From contig NZ_CP024901.1 in the NCBI RefSeq assembly GCF_003343245.1, forward strand, positions 1,612,001 to 1,676,000: a DNA stretch of 64,000 nt. The letters run 5' to 3'. The position numbers and the translations under genes are program-made. Below the pieces are notes generated by a model, which was not told the origin of the DNA, made no database searches, and worked only from the letters and a program-made list of their open reading frames with translations. How positions within the stretch are numbered: the stretch's first letter is position 1; each line of letters begins with the position of its first letter. Shown piece after piece: positions 7,525 through 16,295 of the stretch. The DNA is from Photorhabdus laumondii subsp. laumondii (lineage in GTDB: Bacteria > Pseudomonadota > Gammaproteobacteria > Enterobacterales > Enterobacteriaceae).

Positions 7525-8349
7525 TTCAACCTAACTCCCAATTTCTTTTGAATGTCGCTTGGAACCTGTTTACTTGTTAACTGGTTTTTTATATCTCCAG
7601 AGCTGCCATTCCAGTGATATTCCCCATTGGTCCCTTCGAACCGATGAACATTACCTTTTTCATCCTTAGCAAATCTAACTTCTTTATTACCATAATTTTT
7701 GGAGCTTGGAATTGAATTTTCAAAAAGTTTCAATGAGTCTTTTGGTTCTATTCCCGCATTACGGCGATTTCCATCACCACCAAGAGTATGTTTAGGATTT
7801 GATTTATAAACTAACCCATTATTCGCTGTCACTGGATTAGGTACTGGTACAGCACTTCCCTTGACTCCTTTTGCTCCAGCCTTACTGATCCCTCCAGCAA
7901 TCCCCGCAGACGCCGCAATTCCCGTCTGCCCCATAATCTTCACGATTTCCTGGGTAGTTTCTTCTGAGCCGCCGGAGTACTAAATTGCGGGACGCATCAA
8001 TATTTGACATGGCACCGCGTAAATCTGCCCATTCCCGCACTTCTGCCGGTGTGAGGGAATCCAGACCCTGCATTCTGGCTTTTTCCTGAATTTCACTCAT
8101 CCGGGCGCTGTAATCACCTTGCAATGCCCGCAGCTCTTTGGCAACCGCAACGCACTGGTCAGCCCCGGAACACGTTGCTATCCGCTCCTGAACCTTGTCA
8201 TACTCCTGCCGATATTTATCCCTAATGGCAGAACGGCAACTGCTATCACCCTGACAATTAACCAGTTCCTCACTGCGCGATTGGTTCTTCTCCACACTTA
8301 GGTGGTTGTTGTCTACAACAACCCATTCCATTGCGACGTTGACCGCCAA
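7521..8349 (-). pseudogene. Orphan VENN-type CdiA-CT toxin module with a frameshift
   Basis: From about 8349 the frame reads MAVNVAMEWVVVDNNHLSVE, a VENN-type junction, followed by the usual pretoxin segment with paired cysteines (NCQGDSSCRS, ATCSGADQCVAV) and WADLRGAMSNIDASRN. At about 7975-7985 the frame is lost. The next frame continues naturally as SEETTQEIVKIMGQTGIAAS, then GGISKAGAKGVKGSAVPVPN and the toxin domain: KHTLGGDGNRRNAGIEPKDS, KLFENSIPSSKNYGN, FEGTNGEYHWNGSSGDI, ending GVRLK. The toxin family is not recognised. A single-base change explains the break. The leader of this module resembles that at 6842. It is silent now, but recombination downstream of the frameshift could rescue the toxin. 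Confidence 0.65.
8324..8347. repeat. 24-nt leader repeat of CDI orphan modules, copy 2
   Basis: Identical to 6842-6865. It immediately precedes the VENN-like junction of the module below, and the similarity fades into the GC-rich sequence after about 8480. Confidence 0.85.
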
Positions 8350-9191
8350 ACACCGATTTTCCCAATGCCCTCAGCCAGTTACCACCCGTTTTTTCCAATG
8401 GGCGTTCACCGCCGGACCCAAAACCCCCTGACGCGCTTTTCGCCCCCGAAGGCCGGTTTTTCCCGCCGCACTCTGGTCAGTGTAGCGCCTTCTTCGGCAA
8501 CGGGCGAACGTCGCCCAACTCGCTTGGGCGGCGGGTGCCCGTTCTGCGGGCGCGGGCGGCACAGAGCCCGCAAGCGGCGCCCCTGCGACGCTCTGAGGCA
8601 CTGTGGCTTCGGTTTGCGTATGACCTTGCATGACCACGCGGTTTTGTTTTGTTCAGGGAAGCCCCCGGGGGCTGCACGGGGCGGCGATGGCGAGCACGGG
8701 AATGAGCAAGGAGCCTGCGACTGCGAACCGGGCGCAGCCAGTGCAGCGGGGTTGGGGCGGGGGGAAGTCAATGAGCGGAGGCCGCAGGCCGATCTGCCTT
8801 CAGGGTTGTTGGCCGGACGTTGGCACGGCAGCTAAAGAAGAACACGGGTTTTTGCCGAGGACTGGCTCAGCCGCTGATAGCAGAAGGCGTCAGCCTTGTG
8901 CGCCACACCTGCCAATGCTGACCCGCGGGGGCGCAAGACATAATGCCAATTATACGCATTAAGCCGCTCATCAATGCTCAGGCGGTTGCCCGGGCTCACC
9001 GGCGCAGTGCGTATAATTCCCCCGCATTATGTTCAATAGGCGTTGGGCGGCCTGGACCGGCTTAACGGGGACGCTCGTGGTTGAGCCGCCTGACGACTAT
9101 TTACCCCCGCGTGCGCCGATGCCGACGGGCAGTCCGGCCACGGTCTGCCCCCACACCGAACCCGCCCAACTCAACGGGGGCGTGCGGACGC
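8350..9191. other. GC-rich non-coding segment at the edge of the mobile element
   Basis: About 840 bases without a convincing gene. Bases 8350-8480 resemble the leader upstream of the module at 6849. From about 8480 the sequence is strikingly GC-rich with long overlapping frames on both strands that have low-complexity Ala/Arg/Pro/Gly translations and look like by-products of composition. At 8933-9037 it holds two Xer-like recombination cores in inverted orientation (listed separately). This probably contains one end of the element that carries the recombinase next to it. Confidence 0.5.
8933..9037. other. Paired inverted Xer/dif-like core sites (possible attachment or resolution site)
   Basis: Core 1 (8933-8960) has an XerD-type arm GCAAGACATAA, a 6-bp centre TGCCAA and an XerC-type arm TTATACGCATT, which is the dif layout on the opposite strand. 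Core 2 (9006-9037) has arms AGTGCGTATAA and TTATGTTCAAT with a 10-bp centre. The two cores are inverted relative to each other with 45 bp between them. They lie about 155 bp past the 3' end of a XerC/D-like recombinase gene, so they may be that enzyme's substrate, or sites used by the host XerCD. Confidence 0.55.
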
Positions 9192-10322
9192 TCAGCGGCT
9201 ATCGGCGGTTGAGGTCGGCTCTGAACTGTCCGGCGGCGTGTCCGTGTCGGCGTTATCGTCGGCGTACAGGTCGGCCAGTAAACCCACCTCATCGGCGTCG
9301 CGGACTTTTTCGTCGGCCATTTGCTCCGCCGGATGGGTGCTGGCGTGCACCGCCTGCAAGGCCCGGATAGAGACCTGCGTATACACCTGGGTTGACTCCA
9401 CGCTGGCATGGCCTAACATGGCCTGTATCCAGCGCAGGTCCGCGCCGTTCTCCAGCATCTGCGTTGCCATCGCATGCCGGAACAGGTGGCAGGCACCTTT
9501 TTTCTCAATGCCGGCGGCCCGGATATAACCGCTTACGGCATTCGTGATACCGTTCGGCTGCAACCCGTCGAGACCGTCCATTGCCACGAACAGCGATTGG
9601 ATGTCCGGGGTGACCAGCAGTTGCGGGCGAACCTGTTGCTGATAGAACTGGAGCCAGTTTAAGGCCCGTTCGCCGAGGGGCAATACCCGGTCTTTATTCC
9701 CCTTGCCCTGCCGGATGGTCACCGTTTTGCGTGACCCGTCAATGCTGTAGATATCGAGCCGGGCCGCTTCACTGCGTCGTATCCCCGTTGACCAGAGCAG
9801 CTCCATCAGGGCCCGGTCGCGCGCGCCCTGCAACGTATTCGGGTCAGGCAGCGACAGGATATGCTCGATTTCATCAATGCTCAGGATATACCGCGGCAGG
9901 CGTTTTTCTTCCCGCGGCAACTCAATGTCCGCTGCCGGGTTCGCCAGTATCAGGTTCTGTTTCGTCAGCCATTTGAACCACACCTGTAACGGCTGCAACT
10001 GCGTGCGCTGGGTGCGGATGCTCAGCGGCTCTCCGTTGGTCTTTCGGTACTGGTACAGGTAGCGCTGGTAACGCTCCAGTATCGGCCGCGTGATGTCCGC
10101 GGCATAGTACAGGCCCCGGTCCGTGGCCCACAGGATAAAGTGATAGGTGTGATGGGTCTGCACTTTCAGCGTGGTTTCCGACCAGTTCCGTTCCTGCCGC
10201 CAGGCCACGAAGCGCAGCAGCAGTGCATACAGGCTTTTCGGGTCATGCGCCGGCCCCACAGGCTGACGGTAGACGTCATTAACGGTCAGAAGACTCCCCT
10301 TGCGGGGTTTACGGTTTGCCAT
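9192..10322 (-). CDS. Tyrosine recombinase, XerC/D-like integrase of the mobile element
   Basis: A 376-residue protein with the full tyrosine recombinase signature: SAM-like core-binding domain about 30-125 (ending FKWLTKQNLILANPAADIEL) and catalytic domain about 145-320. Catalytic residues visible are Arg182 (STGIRRSE), Lys in the QGKGNKDR hairpin (about 207-210), His279 and Arg282 (CHLFRHAM), His305 (LGHAS) and Tyr314 (TQVYTQ). After that comes a 55-residue acidic, Asp/Thr-rich tail not found in XerC/D. Its ATG overlaps the end of the primase-like gene by 14 bases, so both are one operon. It likely integrates, excises or resolves the GC-rich element; the two dif-like cores downstream are its best candidate target. 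Confidence 0.88.
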   Translation of the reverse strand: MANRKPRKGSLLTVNDVYRQPVGPAHDPKSLYALLLRFVAWRQERNWSETTLKVQTHHTYHFILWATDRGLYYAADITRPILERYQRYLYQYRKTNGEPLSIRTQRTQLQPLQVWFKWLTKQNLILANPAADIELPREEKRLPRYILSIDEIEHILSLPDPNTLQGARDRALMELLWSTGIRRSEAARLDIYSIDGSRKTVTIRQGKGNKDRVLPLGERALNWLQFYQQQVRPQLLVTPDIQSLFVAMDGLDGLQPNGITNAVSGYIRAAGIEKKGACHLFRHAMATQMLENGADLRWIQAMLGHASVESTQVYTQVSIRALQAVHASTHPAEQMADEKVRDADEVGLLADLYADDNADTDTPPDSSEPTSTADSR

Positions 10323-13294
10323 GATTAACCTCCGTTTCGGATTGGGGATGGGCGGCTGAGGCAGCGGGCGGTGGGGCCTTTTGCGTTTTATGTCTGTTAA
10401 CCGTTTTCTTTCCGGCCCCGCCCGGTTCTGTTGTTAAACCTTGTGCTGTCTGTGCTGAGGCCGGATTTTGTCTGTCCGGCTGTGTACCGACCTGGGGCCG
10501 ACCTGTACCCGACTGAACACCCTCTGACCCCGACCGGAACGCCTTGCCCGCAACAGCGTCATTCGTCATTTCTGTTTCTTCGGGCAGGGGGATTGAAGCC
10601 GGTTTTTTTTCTGTCTTAATAACTGCTTTTTGCTTTACCCCGGCCACTTCCGCCGACAGGTCTGATGTTGCCTGCCTTGAGGCCGGATTCTGATTTACCG
10701 ACTGACTGCCGACCCTGCCCCGACCCGTGCCCGACTGAACATCCTCTGACCCCGACTGAAACACATTGCCTGCCGTTTCTGACCGGGATTCAGTCATCTC
10801 CAGTAACCCGCACAGATGCGGTTGCCCGGTATCTTCACCATCCCACAACAGCGTATATTCATAGGTCAGCCCGCGGCGATGCAGCAACAGGTATTCCATT
10901 TCCAGCAACCGCGCCAGATGTACTTTCAGTTGCGTATCACCCCAGTGCAAAGCGGTCCGAATATCCCGCCGGGTAAAATGCAGTTCATCGACCTTGACCG
11001 CCTGTTGTCCGGCGGTTTCCCGTACCCAGTCCTGTATCAGCAGCAACAGCTTGCGCGTCTGCGGCGGCATTTCATCCAGCGTGCGCCCCAGCACCTCATG
11101 CGCCAGCCGGTTGGCGAGGGCAATGTCGTCCTGGGTGACTTCGATATATTCGATGACCTGCCCGCGGTGGGTCGTTTTCTTCACTTCACGTTGATACTGG
11201 TGCAGCAGGGCAATGGCCTGTATCAGCGTCAGGTATTTCATGTGGTCGCGCCGCATCCGGGTTTTGTCTGACAGGAACGTCAGTTGATGGGCGTAAGGAT
11301 TGACCACTTTCAGCGGCCTTAACAGGCTCTGGGCGTTCTGGTGTAACTGCGTCAGATAGCCTTTTTCCGAGTCAGCCAGCAACCCGGCCAGCGTCTGGCG
11401 GTGCCGCTGCATGGCGTGGATGGCCTGCGTCTGCTCGCGCGATTCGTTGACCGTCAGCACCAGACAGCGGTTCAGCAGCTCTTCATCCACATCAATGGCG
11501 GTGGTGGTCAGCATCAGCATCACCGGGCCCTGTACCTTGTATTCCCGCGTCACCAGTTCGCCGCTCTGTTCGTTCTTGCCGGTGCTGGCGATTTTCAGCT
11601 CGCCGTCGGACTGCAACAGTTTCAGGGCATAAGCCGCCTGCCGCACGCCTTCTTCTTCGGCTATCGCCAGTATCTTGTGTTGCAGGCTGGTTTCCCCCAG
11701 ATAGTAGAGGCTCTGCCCGGTCATTGCCGAGTACTGGATACGCTCCTCTTCCGGCATCAGGTTCAGCACCGCCTCCATCAATGACGATTTCCCGGCAGCG
11801 GAACTGCTTTGTATCAGCACGGCCAGCGGTTTATCGAGTTTGCGCGAGACTGCCGCCAGATACCCGGTCAGCAGATTGGTGGATTCGCCGACCACGCCAC
11901 AGGCGGCCATGTCGTTGATAATCTGTTCTGTCAGGTTCGGCGATGTCAGCAACGCCAGCGCGGCGGCTTCGTCTTCCGCGCTGACCGTGACCGCCGTTGT
12001 CCCTGAGGCTTCGGCGTCGGCTTGCTGTTGCGCGTCCTGTTGCTGCTCCAGCATCAGCAAGACCCGCCCGGCTTCGCGTTTGATGACCGACAGCTCGCAT
12101 TCCAGCTCTTGCGCCGCCGTGCTGATGTAGTTCTGACGATGCCGCGCGTGATACATGTCCAGCGTATCCACATGGAACAGGCCGGACGTTTCATCCCGCA
12201 CCTGCACATTGACTTTCATCACGTCCGGTACCGGGGATTTTTTCATCCCCCGTATCCGCCAGACCCGGGGGCCGCTTTTCATCAACAACTCACCGGACGC
12301 CGTGCGCTCACAGGGCACGGGGGCAACGGTCAGCGCCGGCGGGGCGGCTAAAGAAGAAGATTTAGCCACCCCGGCACTTTGGGGCTTTTCCGTCACACTC
12401 GGCGAGACGGGCCGCTCATGGCTGAACACCGCGCCCGGCGCTGTTCCCTGTCCCAGCCAGACCGCCTGTTGCAAGGCCAGCCCCAGCGCATGTTCGGCAT
12501 TGCCGCTTTTCAGCGCATAGTCATTGGCATCCATACCTGGCGGGAACTGCACCCGCCACGCCTCGATACCGGCTTCCAGTAAATCAGCGGCTACATTAGC
12601 CGCGCCACGGTCTCCGGCCTCGTCCCGGTCAAAGGCAATCAGCACCCGCTTCACGCCGTGATACTGCAAGGCTTCGAGATGCTCACGGTTAAACCCGTTC
12701 ACCCCGAACGCGGCGATCACGTTGCGGAACCCGGCACACCAGAAGGTCATAGCATCGATCAGCGCTTCGCACAGGATAATTTCCGCAGCGGCTTTCATCG
12801 CTGCCTCATTCCAGACCCCGGCTAGCGGTGAGGACAGGTACAGATGCTTCGGGCTGTCTTTCAGGACTTTGTAATCCGGCTGGGTTCGGCGACCATACAG
12901 TTGCAGCACCCGCCCGCGGCTGGCCACACTGGTCGATTCGGCCCAGCCGATTATCGGCACCACGACGCAGCCCCGGAAGTGGTCCTGCCGGGTGGTGGTA
13001 CGCAACACGCCCAGCCCCGACAGCTTGCCGCGCAACTGCTGACCTTCCTGACTGTCTTTGGACGGCAACAATCCCGCGGAACCGCTGATACCGTGATGAC
13101 CCGCATAACCGAGCCGGAAGTGGCTGACCAGTTCAGGATGATGCAGCCCGCGTTTTTCCAGCCAGGCTTTGGCTTCCGGTGACGCCAGTAAGTTCTGATG
13201 ATAAAAATCAATCACCTGATGCAACAGCGCCTGCCCGTCATCGTCCAGATCGGCCAGTTTCGGGCGCGGCAGGGGGGCCGCCTGTGACTCCGGC
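10309..13294 (-). pseudogene. Primase/ATPase-like protein of the mobile element, C-terminal part (IS-disrupted)
   Basis: This is the larger remnant of a gene cut by the IS50-type element; 14787-15127 is the 5' part. Removing the IS and one 9-bp duplicate gives an unbroken 1105-codon frame. Visible domains: a TOPRIM domain with the acidic motif IILCEALIDAMTFW and the DxD motif LIAFDRDEAG; a P-loop ATPase with Walker A SSSAAGKSS (near VLIQSSSAAGKSSLMEAVLN) and the acidic motif AIAEEEGVRQ; then a winged-helix-like region near RRDIRTALHWGDTQLKVHLA; finally a Ser/Gln/Pro-rich tail with two similar segments (FQSGSEDVQSGTGR, FRSGSEGVQSGTGR). Primase-helicase proteins of this kind replicate plasmids, phage satellites and some integrative elements. 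It runs directly into the recombinase gene. The first ATG after the IS is at 13224; whether a truncated ATPase is made from it is unknown. Confidence 0.8.
13286..13294. repeat. 9-bp target-site duplication GACTCCGGC, left copy
   Basis: The identical sequence is present at 14787-14795 on the other side of the IS50-type element. Nine base pairs is the usual duplication of IS50/Tn5 transposition. Confidence 0.93.
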
Positions 13295-14786
13295 CTGTCT
13301 CTTGATCAGATCTCCAAATCAACTGATTTAGCCAGCAAATAGCCGTCTATCAGGGTTTGCAGCCGAAACCAGCCTTCCCAAAGTCGTTCCCATCCGACTC
13401 GACCCGTGCGTTTGGAATCGTACCAGCCGGCCAGTTTTCCCAGATTGATGAAGGCCCAATGCAAACTCGGGGCTTTTTTCGGCACACGGCGTTTTTCTTG
13501 TTTTGACCACAGTAATTTCCACGCCAGGGGGCTTAATACTGTCTCACAGCTCTCTTTCTCTGCCTCTTCTTTGTTCAGACCCATAAAACGCAGCTGGTGT
13601 ATTCGTACCGCAATAAAGGCCAGCAGCACTATCATGCGCTCCAGATTATCTTTGCTTTGCATACGCAGCGCTTCTACCTGCGTGCCGCCCGTTTTCCACG
13701 CTTTGTGAAATTCTTCTATCAGCCAGCGGCGCTCGTAATAACTGAATATTTTATGGGCGTCTTCCTGACTGTTGACGGGTTCGGAGGTCAGAAGATGCCA
13801 GCAAAGCCCATCCTCCGGACCTTTTTCGTAGCAACCGACATAAAATATCCGCACCGCCTCACCGCTTTTTCCTTCGGGGATTTTCAACGTCACTTCGGCA
13901 TAACTGATATCACAATGCGCGACACGCGCCTGACGCCCGCCTTTCTGTCTGACCTGAACTAATCGTTCTCCAGCACTCTGTAACCGGCTAATAAAGTCAT
14001 AAAGTTTATCCTGACTTTCCTCTATACGCCGGTTTTGCATCGAACGGATGACGAAACGTTGTTTTTGGCTCGTTTTATAACGCAGATATTCGATGATATC
14101 GGCTTCACGGTCACAGACAGAAATCACGTTGGCCATCTGCTCCCCTAACCGGCTGTCGACGGCTTGTGAGGCCCGTTCCCACTTATAACTCTCTTTCCCT
14201 TCATAAGGGCGTGTATCGCGTTGTCGGCTTTTGCCATAATCACTGACATCTCGACACCAGCGCTGTTGCTCTATCAACCCCACGACCTGTTGTTCTTCAG
14301 GCGCAAATAACAACACCGAGTGTGCCTGCATGCCCCGGGATTTTTCCTTTGAGGTGGTATAGCCGAGTTCATCGGCGACCGACGCATGGGAAAATGACAG
14401 GGTTGTCGTGTCTTCCAGCGCTAACAGGCAATGATAACGTTGAGCGTGAGCGACGGTGGCGGTAAATCCGGCTTCGGCGATGGCCTGAGGCGCAATGGCG
14501 GAATTTCGGGTCAGTCGGTAGGCCGCTTCAACATCGGCAGGAGAGTCAAGAGATTGCACGAGCGATTGTCCTATATGGTTAGCCAACGAACAGGCCACTT
14601 TCACCAGGCGGTTGGTACGGCGTTTATCACCTAATTCCGCATGTTGAAACGTGTCATTTGCCCATTGTTCGGCGCTGGTTGAAAACATAAAGATTACCTC
14701 AAGTCGTGTTTTTTATTGAGATCAATCTATGAGGGAAAAGTTCAATAACGCGGGGGCGGGTTAAAATATTTGTGTAGGAAAGACAG
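13295..14786 (-). mobile_element. IS4-family, IS50 (Tn5)-group insertion sequence
   Basis: The 1492-bp element has one end CTGTCTCTTGATCAGATCT (13295-13313), which reads exactly as the known 19-bp inside end of IS50. The other end, read inwards from 14786, is CTGTCTTTCCTACACAAAT, similar to the outside end. A perfect 9-bp duplication flanks it. It splits the primase-like gene of the surrounding GC-rich element, so it arrived after that element. Confidence 0.95.
13306..14688 (-). CDS. IS50/Tn5-type transposase (460 aa)
   Basis: The product parallels Tn5 transposase over its whole length: an N-terminal DNA-binding region (WANDTFQHAELGDKRRTNRL), the catalytic Asp in LALEDTTTLSF, the second Asp in VISVCDREADI, and the Y-R-E-K signature YERRWLIEEFHKAWKTG with the catalytic Glu. 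The C-terminal dimerisation region LHWAFINLGKLAGWYDSKRT is also present. As in IS50, the stop codon (13306-13308) lies inside the inside-end repeat. The start ATG at 14688 is preceded by GAGGTAATCTTT. No defect is visible, so it may be active. Confidence 0.95.
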   Translation of the reverse strand: MFSTSAEQWANDTFQHAELGDKRRTNRLVKVACSLANHIGQSLVQSLDSPADVEAAYRLTRNSAIAPQAIAEAGFTATVAHAQRYHCLLALEDTTTLSFSHASVADELGYTTSKEKSRGMQAHSVLLFAPEEQQVVGLIEQQRWCRDVSDYGKSRQRDTRPYEGKESYKWERASQAVDSRLGEQMANVISVCDREADIIEYLRYKTSQKQRFVIRSMQNRRIEESQDKLYDFISRLQSAGERLVQVRQKGGRQARVAHCDISYAEVTLKIPEGKSGEAVRIFYVGCYEKGPEDGLCWHLLTSEPVNSQEDAHKIFSYYERRWLIEEFHKAWKTGGTQVEALRMQSKDNLERMIVLLAFIAVRIHQLRFMGLNKEEAEKESCETVLSPLAWKLLWSKQEKRRVPKKAPSLHWAFINLGKLAGWYDSKRTGRVGWERLWEGWFRLQTLIDGYLLAKSVDLEI

Positions 14787-15127
14787 GACTCCGGCGGGGC
14801 GGCTAAAGAAGAAGCGGCCACAACTGCATTGTCCATATCCGGCAACCCGGCCAGCTCCCGCAGCCGGCGGATAGCGATTTTCAGCGTCACCCCTTCCGTT
14901 TGTATCACCCAGTCCAGCACCGACCCCGCTGCGCCACAGCCAAAGCAGTGATACAGGTTCTTAGCAGGCGATATCACCATTGAGGGCGTTTTCTCGTTAT
15001 GGAACGGACAGCGCAGCACATAATCCTCACCGCGTTTTTTCATCGGACGGCCTTGCTTACGCGCCAGCCCCAGTAACGAGACGGTTTGCTTTAAGCGGGC
15101 TAAATCGGTATCGGGAACGCGGGTCAT
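14787..15127 (-). pseudogene. Primase/ATPase-like protein, N-terminal CHC2 zinc-finger part (IS-disrupted)
   Basis: The 5' part of the primase-like gene, starting at ATG 15127 behind a GGAG ribosome binding site (a longer frame from 15154 is possible). Residues 40-64 form a CHC2 zinc finger: Cys40, His43 (RCPFHNEKTPSM), Cys61 and Cys64 (YHCFGCGAAGSV), the DNA-binding module of DnaG-type primases. The frame then crosses into the IS50-type element and picks up about 24 foreign codons. Joined at the target duplication it continues seamlessly into 13294-10309. The gene is divergent from the XRE regulator and shares its 100-bp control region. Confidence 0.88.
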
Positions 15128-15162
15128 TGCCTCTACTCCTGTAAAATGCGTCAAGATTCATA

Positions 15163-15191
15163 TTGATAATATATATAGTCCCTGATATGAT
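15163..15191 (+). promoter_or_regulatory. Promoter for the XRE regulator of the mobile element
   Basis: A sigma-70 type promoter: TTGATA (15163-15168), a 17-bp spacer, and TATGAT (15186-15191), 35 bp before the GTG of the regulator gene. An inverted TCATAT...ATATGA pair overlaps both hexamers and could be an operator for the regulator itself or for the divergent primase-like gene. Confidence 0.6.
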
Positions 15192-15226
15192 ACTTTTAGT
15201 CAAGCGATAAAAACGGGAGGGGTATA

Positions 15227-15598
15227 GTGACGTCAGTTACAGCAACTTTGGAATTTCCTATGAGCTTTTCTGATAAATTGGCGGCTTCCCGTAAAGAGCT
15301 TGGTTTCACGCAACAACAGATGGCTGACAAGATTGGTATGCACGTTTCACAATACAAGCGCTATGAAGCCGGGACATCCCAGCCGACGATTGATGTGTTT
15401 CGGCGGATTGCATTAGCGTTGAATGTCAGTGCCGATATGCTTCTTTTTGATCCCAATGAGCGCGGACCCGATGACCGGCTAAAACTCCAGTTCGAAGCAG
15501 TCTCACAGTTGGATGAGAAAGAGCGGGAAGCGATTGAGACAGTGATTAGCAGTATGTTGCATATGCATGATGCTAAACGTTGGACGGTAAAACGTTAG
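15227..15598 (+). CDS. XRE-family transcriptional regulator
   Basis: The 123-residue protein has a classic Cro/CI helix-turn-helix at about residues 16-70 (LAASRKELGFTQQQMADKIG, then MHVSQYKRYEAGTSQPTIDV) and a short helical C-terminus (LDEKEREAIETVISSML). Two starts are possible: GTG at 15227 behind GGGAGGGG, or ATG at 15260. The GTG has the better ribosome binding site. It is divergent from the replication/integration operon across about 100 bp, the usual place for a repressor that keeps an integrated element quiet. The direct target is inferred. Confidence 0.85.
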   Translation: MTSVTATLEFPMSFSDKLAASRKELGFTQQQMADKIGMHVSQYKRYEAGTSQPTIDVFRRIALALNVSADMLLFDPNERGPDDRLKLQFEAVSQLDEKEREAIETVISSMLHMHDAKRWTVKR

Positions 15599-15690
15599 CC
15601 GCTCAAGAAGAGACAATACTTACGCGGTGTTGAGATGCTGAGAACATCCCAGCACCGCTAACCACAACCCACTATCAGAGGTAGTTAGCT

Positions 15691-15933
15691 ATGGCTGAAC
15701 GCGATTGTAATGTAAATTCAGGCAGTTCGAAAGCGCAACGCCGCTATAAGGTCGGCTATATCAGCCGATGTCACGCCGACCGCCACACTGGCATGACCCG
15801 CTATTACAGCCAGCATCCCAGCTTGCATCTTAAAGGTAATTGGCTGGAAGAAGCGGGCTTTGTGACCGGGCAGCCAGTGCAGGTCAGTGTTGAGCACGGA
15901 CAGTTGATTATCCGGCTCGTTGAGAACAGTTGA
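15691..15933 (+). CDS. SymE-family protein (type I toxin-like)
   Basis: An 80-residue protein with the SymE domain: RRYKVGYISRCHADRHTGMT, then HPSLHLKGNWLEEAGFVTGQPVQV-type sequence and the closing GQLIIRLVE strand of an AbrB-like swapped-hairpin fold. E. coli SymE is an SOS-induced protein that affects RNA stability or nucleoid structure and is held down by the antisense RNA SymR. The ATG follows AGAGGTAGTTAGCT. It stands at the end of the GC-rich element, 92 bp after the regulator. I did not find a clear antisense promoter, so its control is unknown. It may serve as an addiction module for the element. Confidence 0.8.
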   Translation: MAERDCNVNSGSSKAQRRYKVGYISRCHADRHTGMTRYYSQHPSLHLKGNWLEEAGFVTGQPVQVSVEHGQLIIRLVENS

Positions 15934-15977
15934 CGGTTAAAAGCAGGAAGCTCCCGGCCACTGACCGGGACGCCTAA

Positions 15978-16295
15978 TTAACAAAAATCCTGTTCTATAT
16001 TACCTTCTGCCTTTAGGATTGCCAAAAAGCGTTGATAAGCAGTTTCATCTAACTCAAGTAGATCATCCAGCAACTGTTCTTCTATTAATGCCCAATGATG
16101 AACACTTTTAGCATCATCATTTGAGAAAAAAACAGTTTTAAAATCTATCGTTGTATCGATAACTGAGACTTCATGAGACTTATATGCCTGTAAACCTCCA
16201 TAATTTGGTGGTAACCCATAAAAATATGTTTCATCACCAAACCAATATATGGCAAAAACATCAACAATAGAGCCATCTGATTCTTGTATTTTCAT
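15978..16295 (-). CDS. Orphan CDI immunity protein (105 aa)
   Basis: Its ATG overlaps the stop of the toxin module in an ATGA. The protein is soluble and acidic: KIQESDGSIVDVFAIYWFGD at the start, and a helical C-terminal half rich in Leu, Glu and Asp (EEQLLDDLLELDETAYQRF). I do not recognise the family. The pairing with the preceding orphan CdiA-CT predicts that it neutralises that toxin. Confidence 0.6.
   Translation of the reverse strand: MKIQESDGSIVDVFAIYWFGDETYFYGLPPNYGGLQAYKSHEVSVIDTTIDFKTVFFSNDDAKSVHHWALIEEQLLDDLLELDETAYQRFLAILKAEGNIEQDFC

Noticed and set aside
8302..8962. Overlapping frames on both strands in the GC-rich segment
   Set aside because: Low-complexity Arg/Ala/Gly/Pro translations on both strands, no start signals and no domain; typical of GC-rich spacer.
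8933..9037. Integron attC site
   Set aside because: The inverted cores have dif-like arms and the neighbouring recombinase lacks the extra segment typical of IntI, so Xer-type sites explain it better.
10431..13182. Plus-strand open frames opposite the primase-like gene
   Set aside because: Composition shadows; the minus-strand frame has CHC2, TOPRIM and P-loop motifs in the right order.
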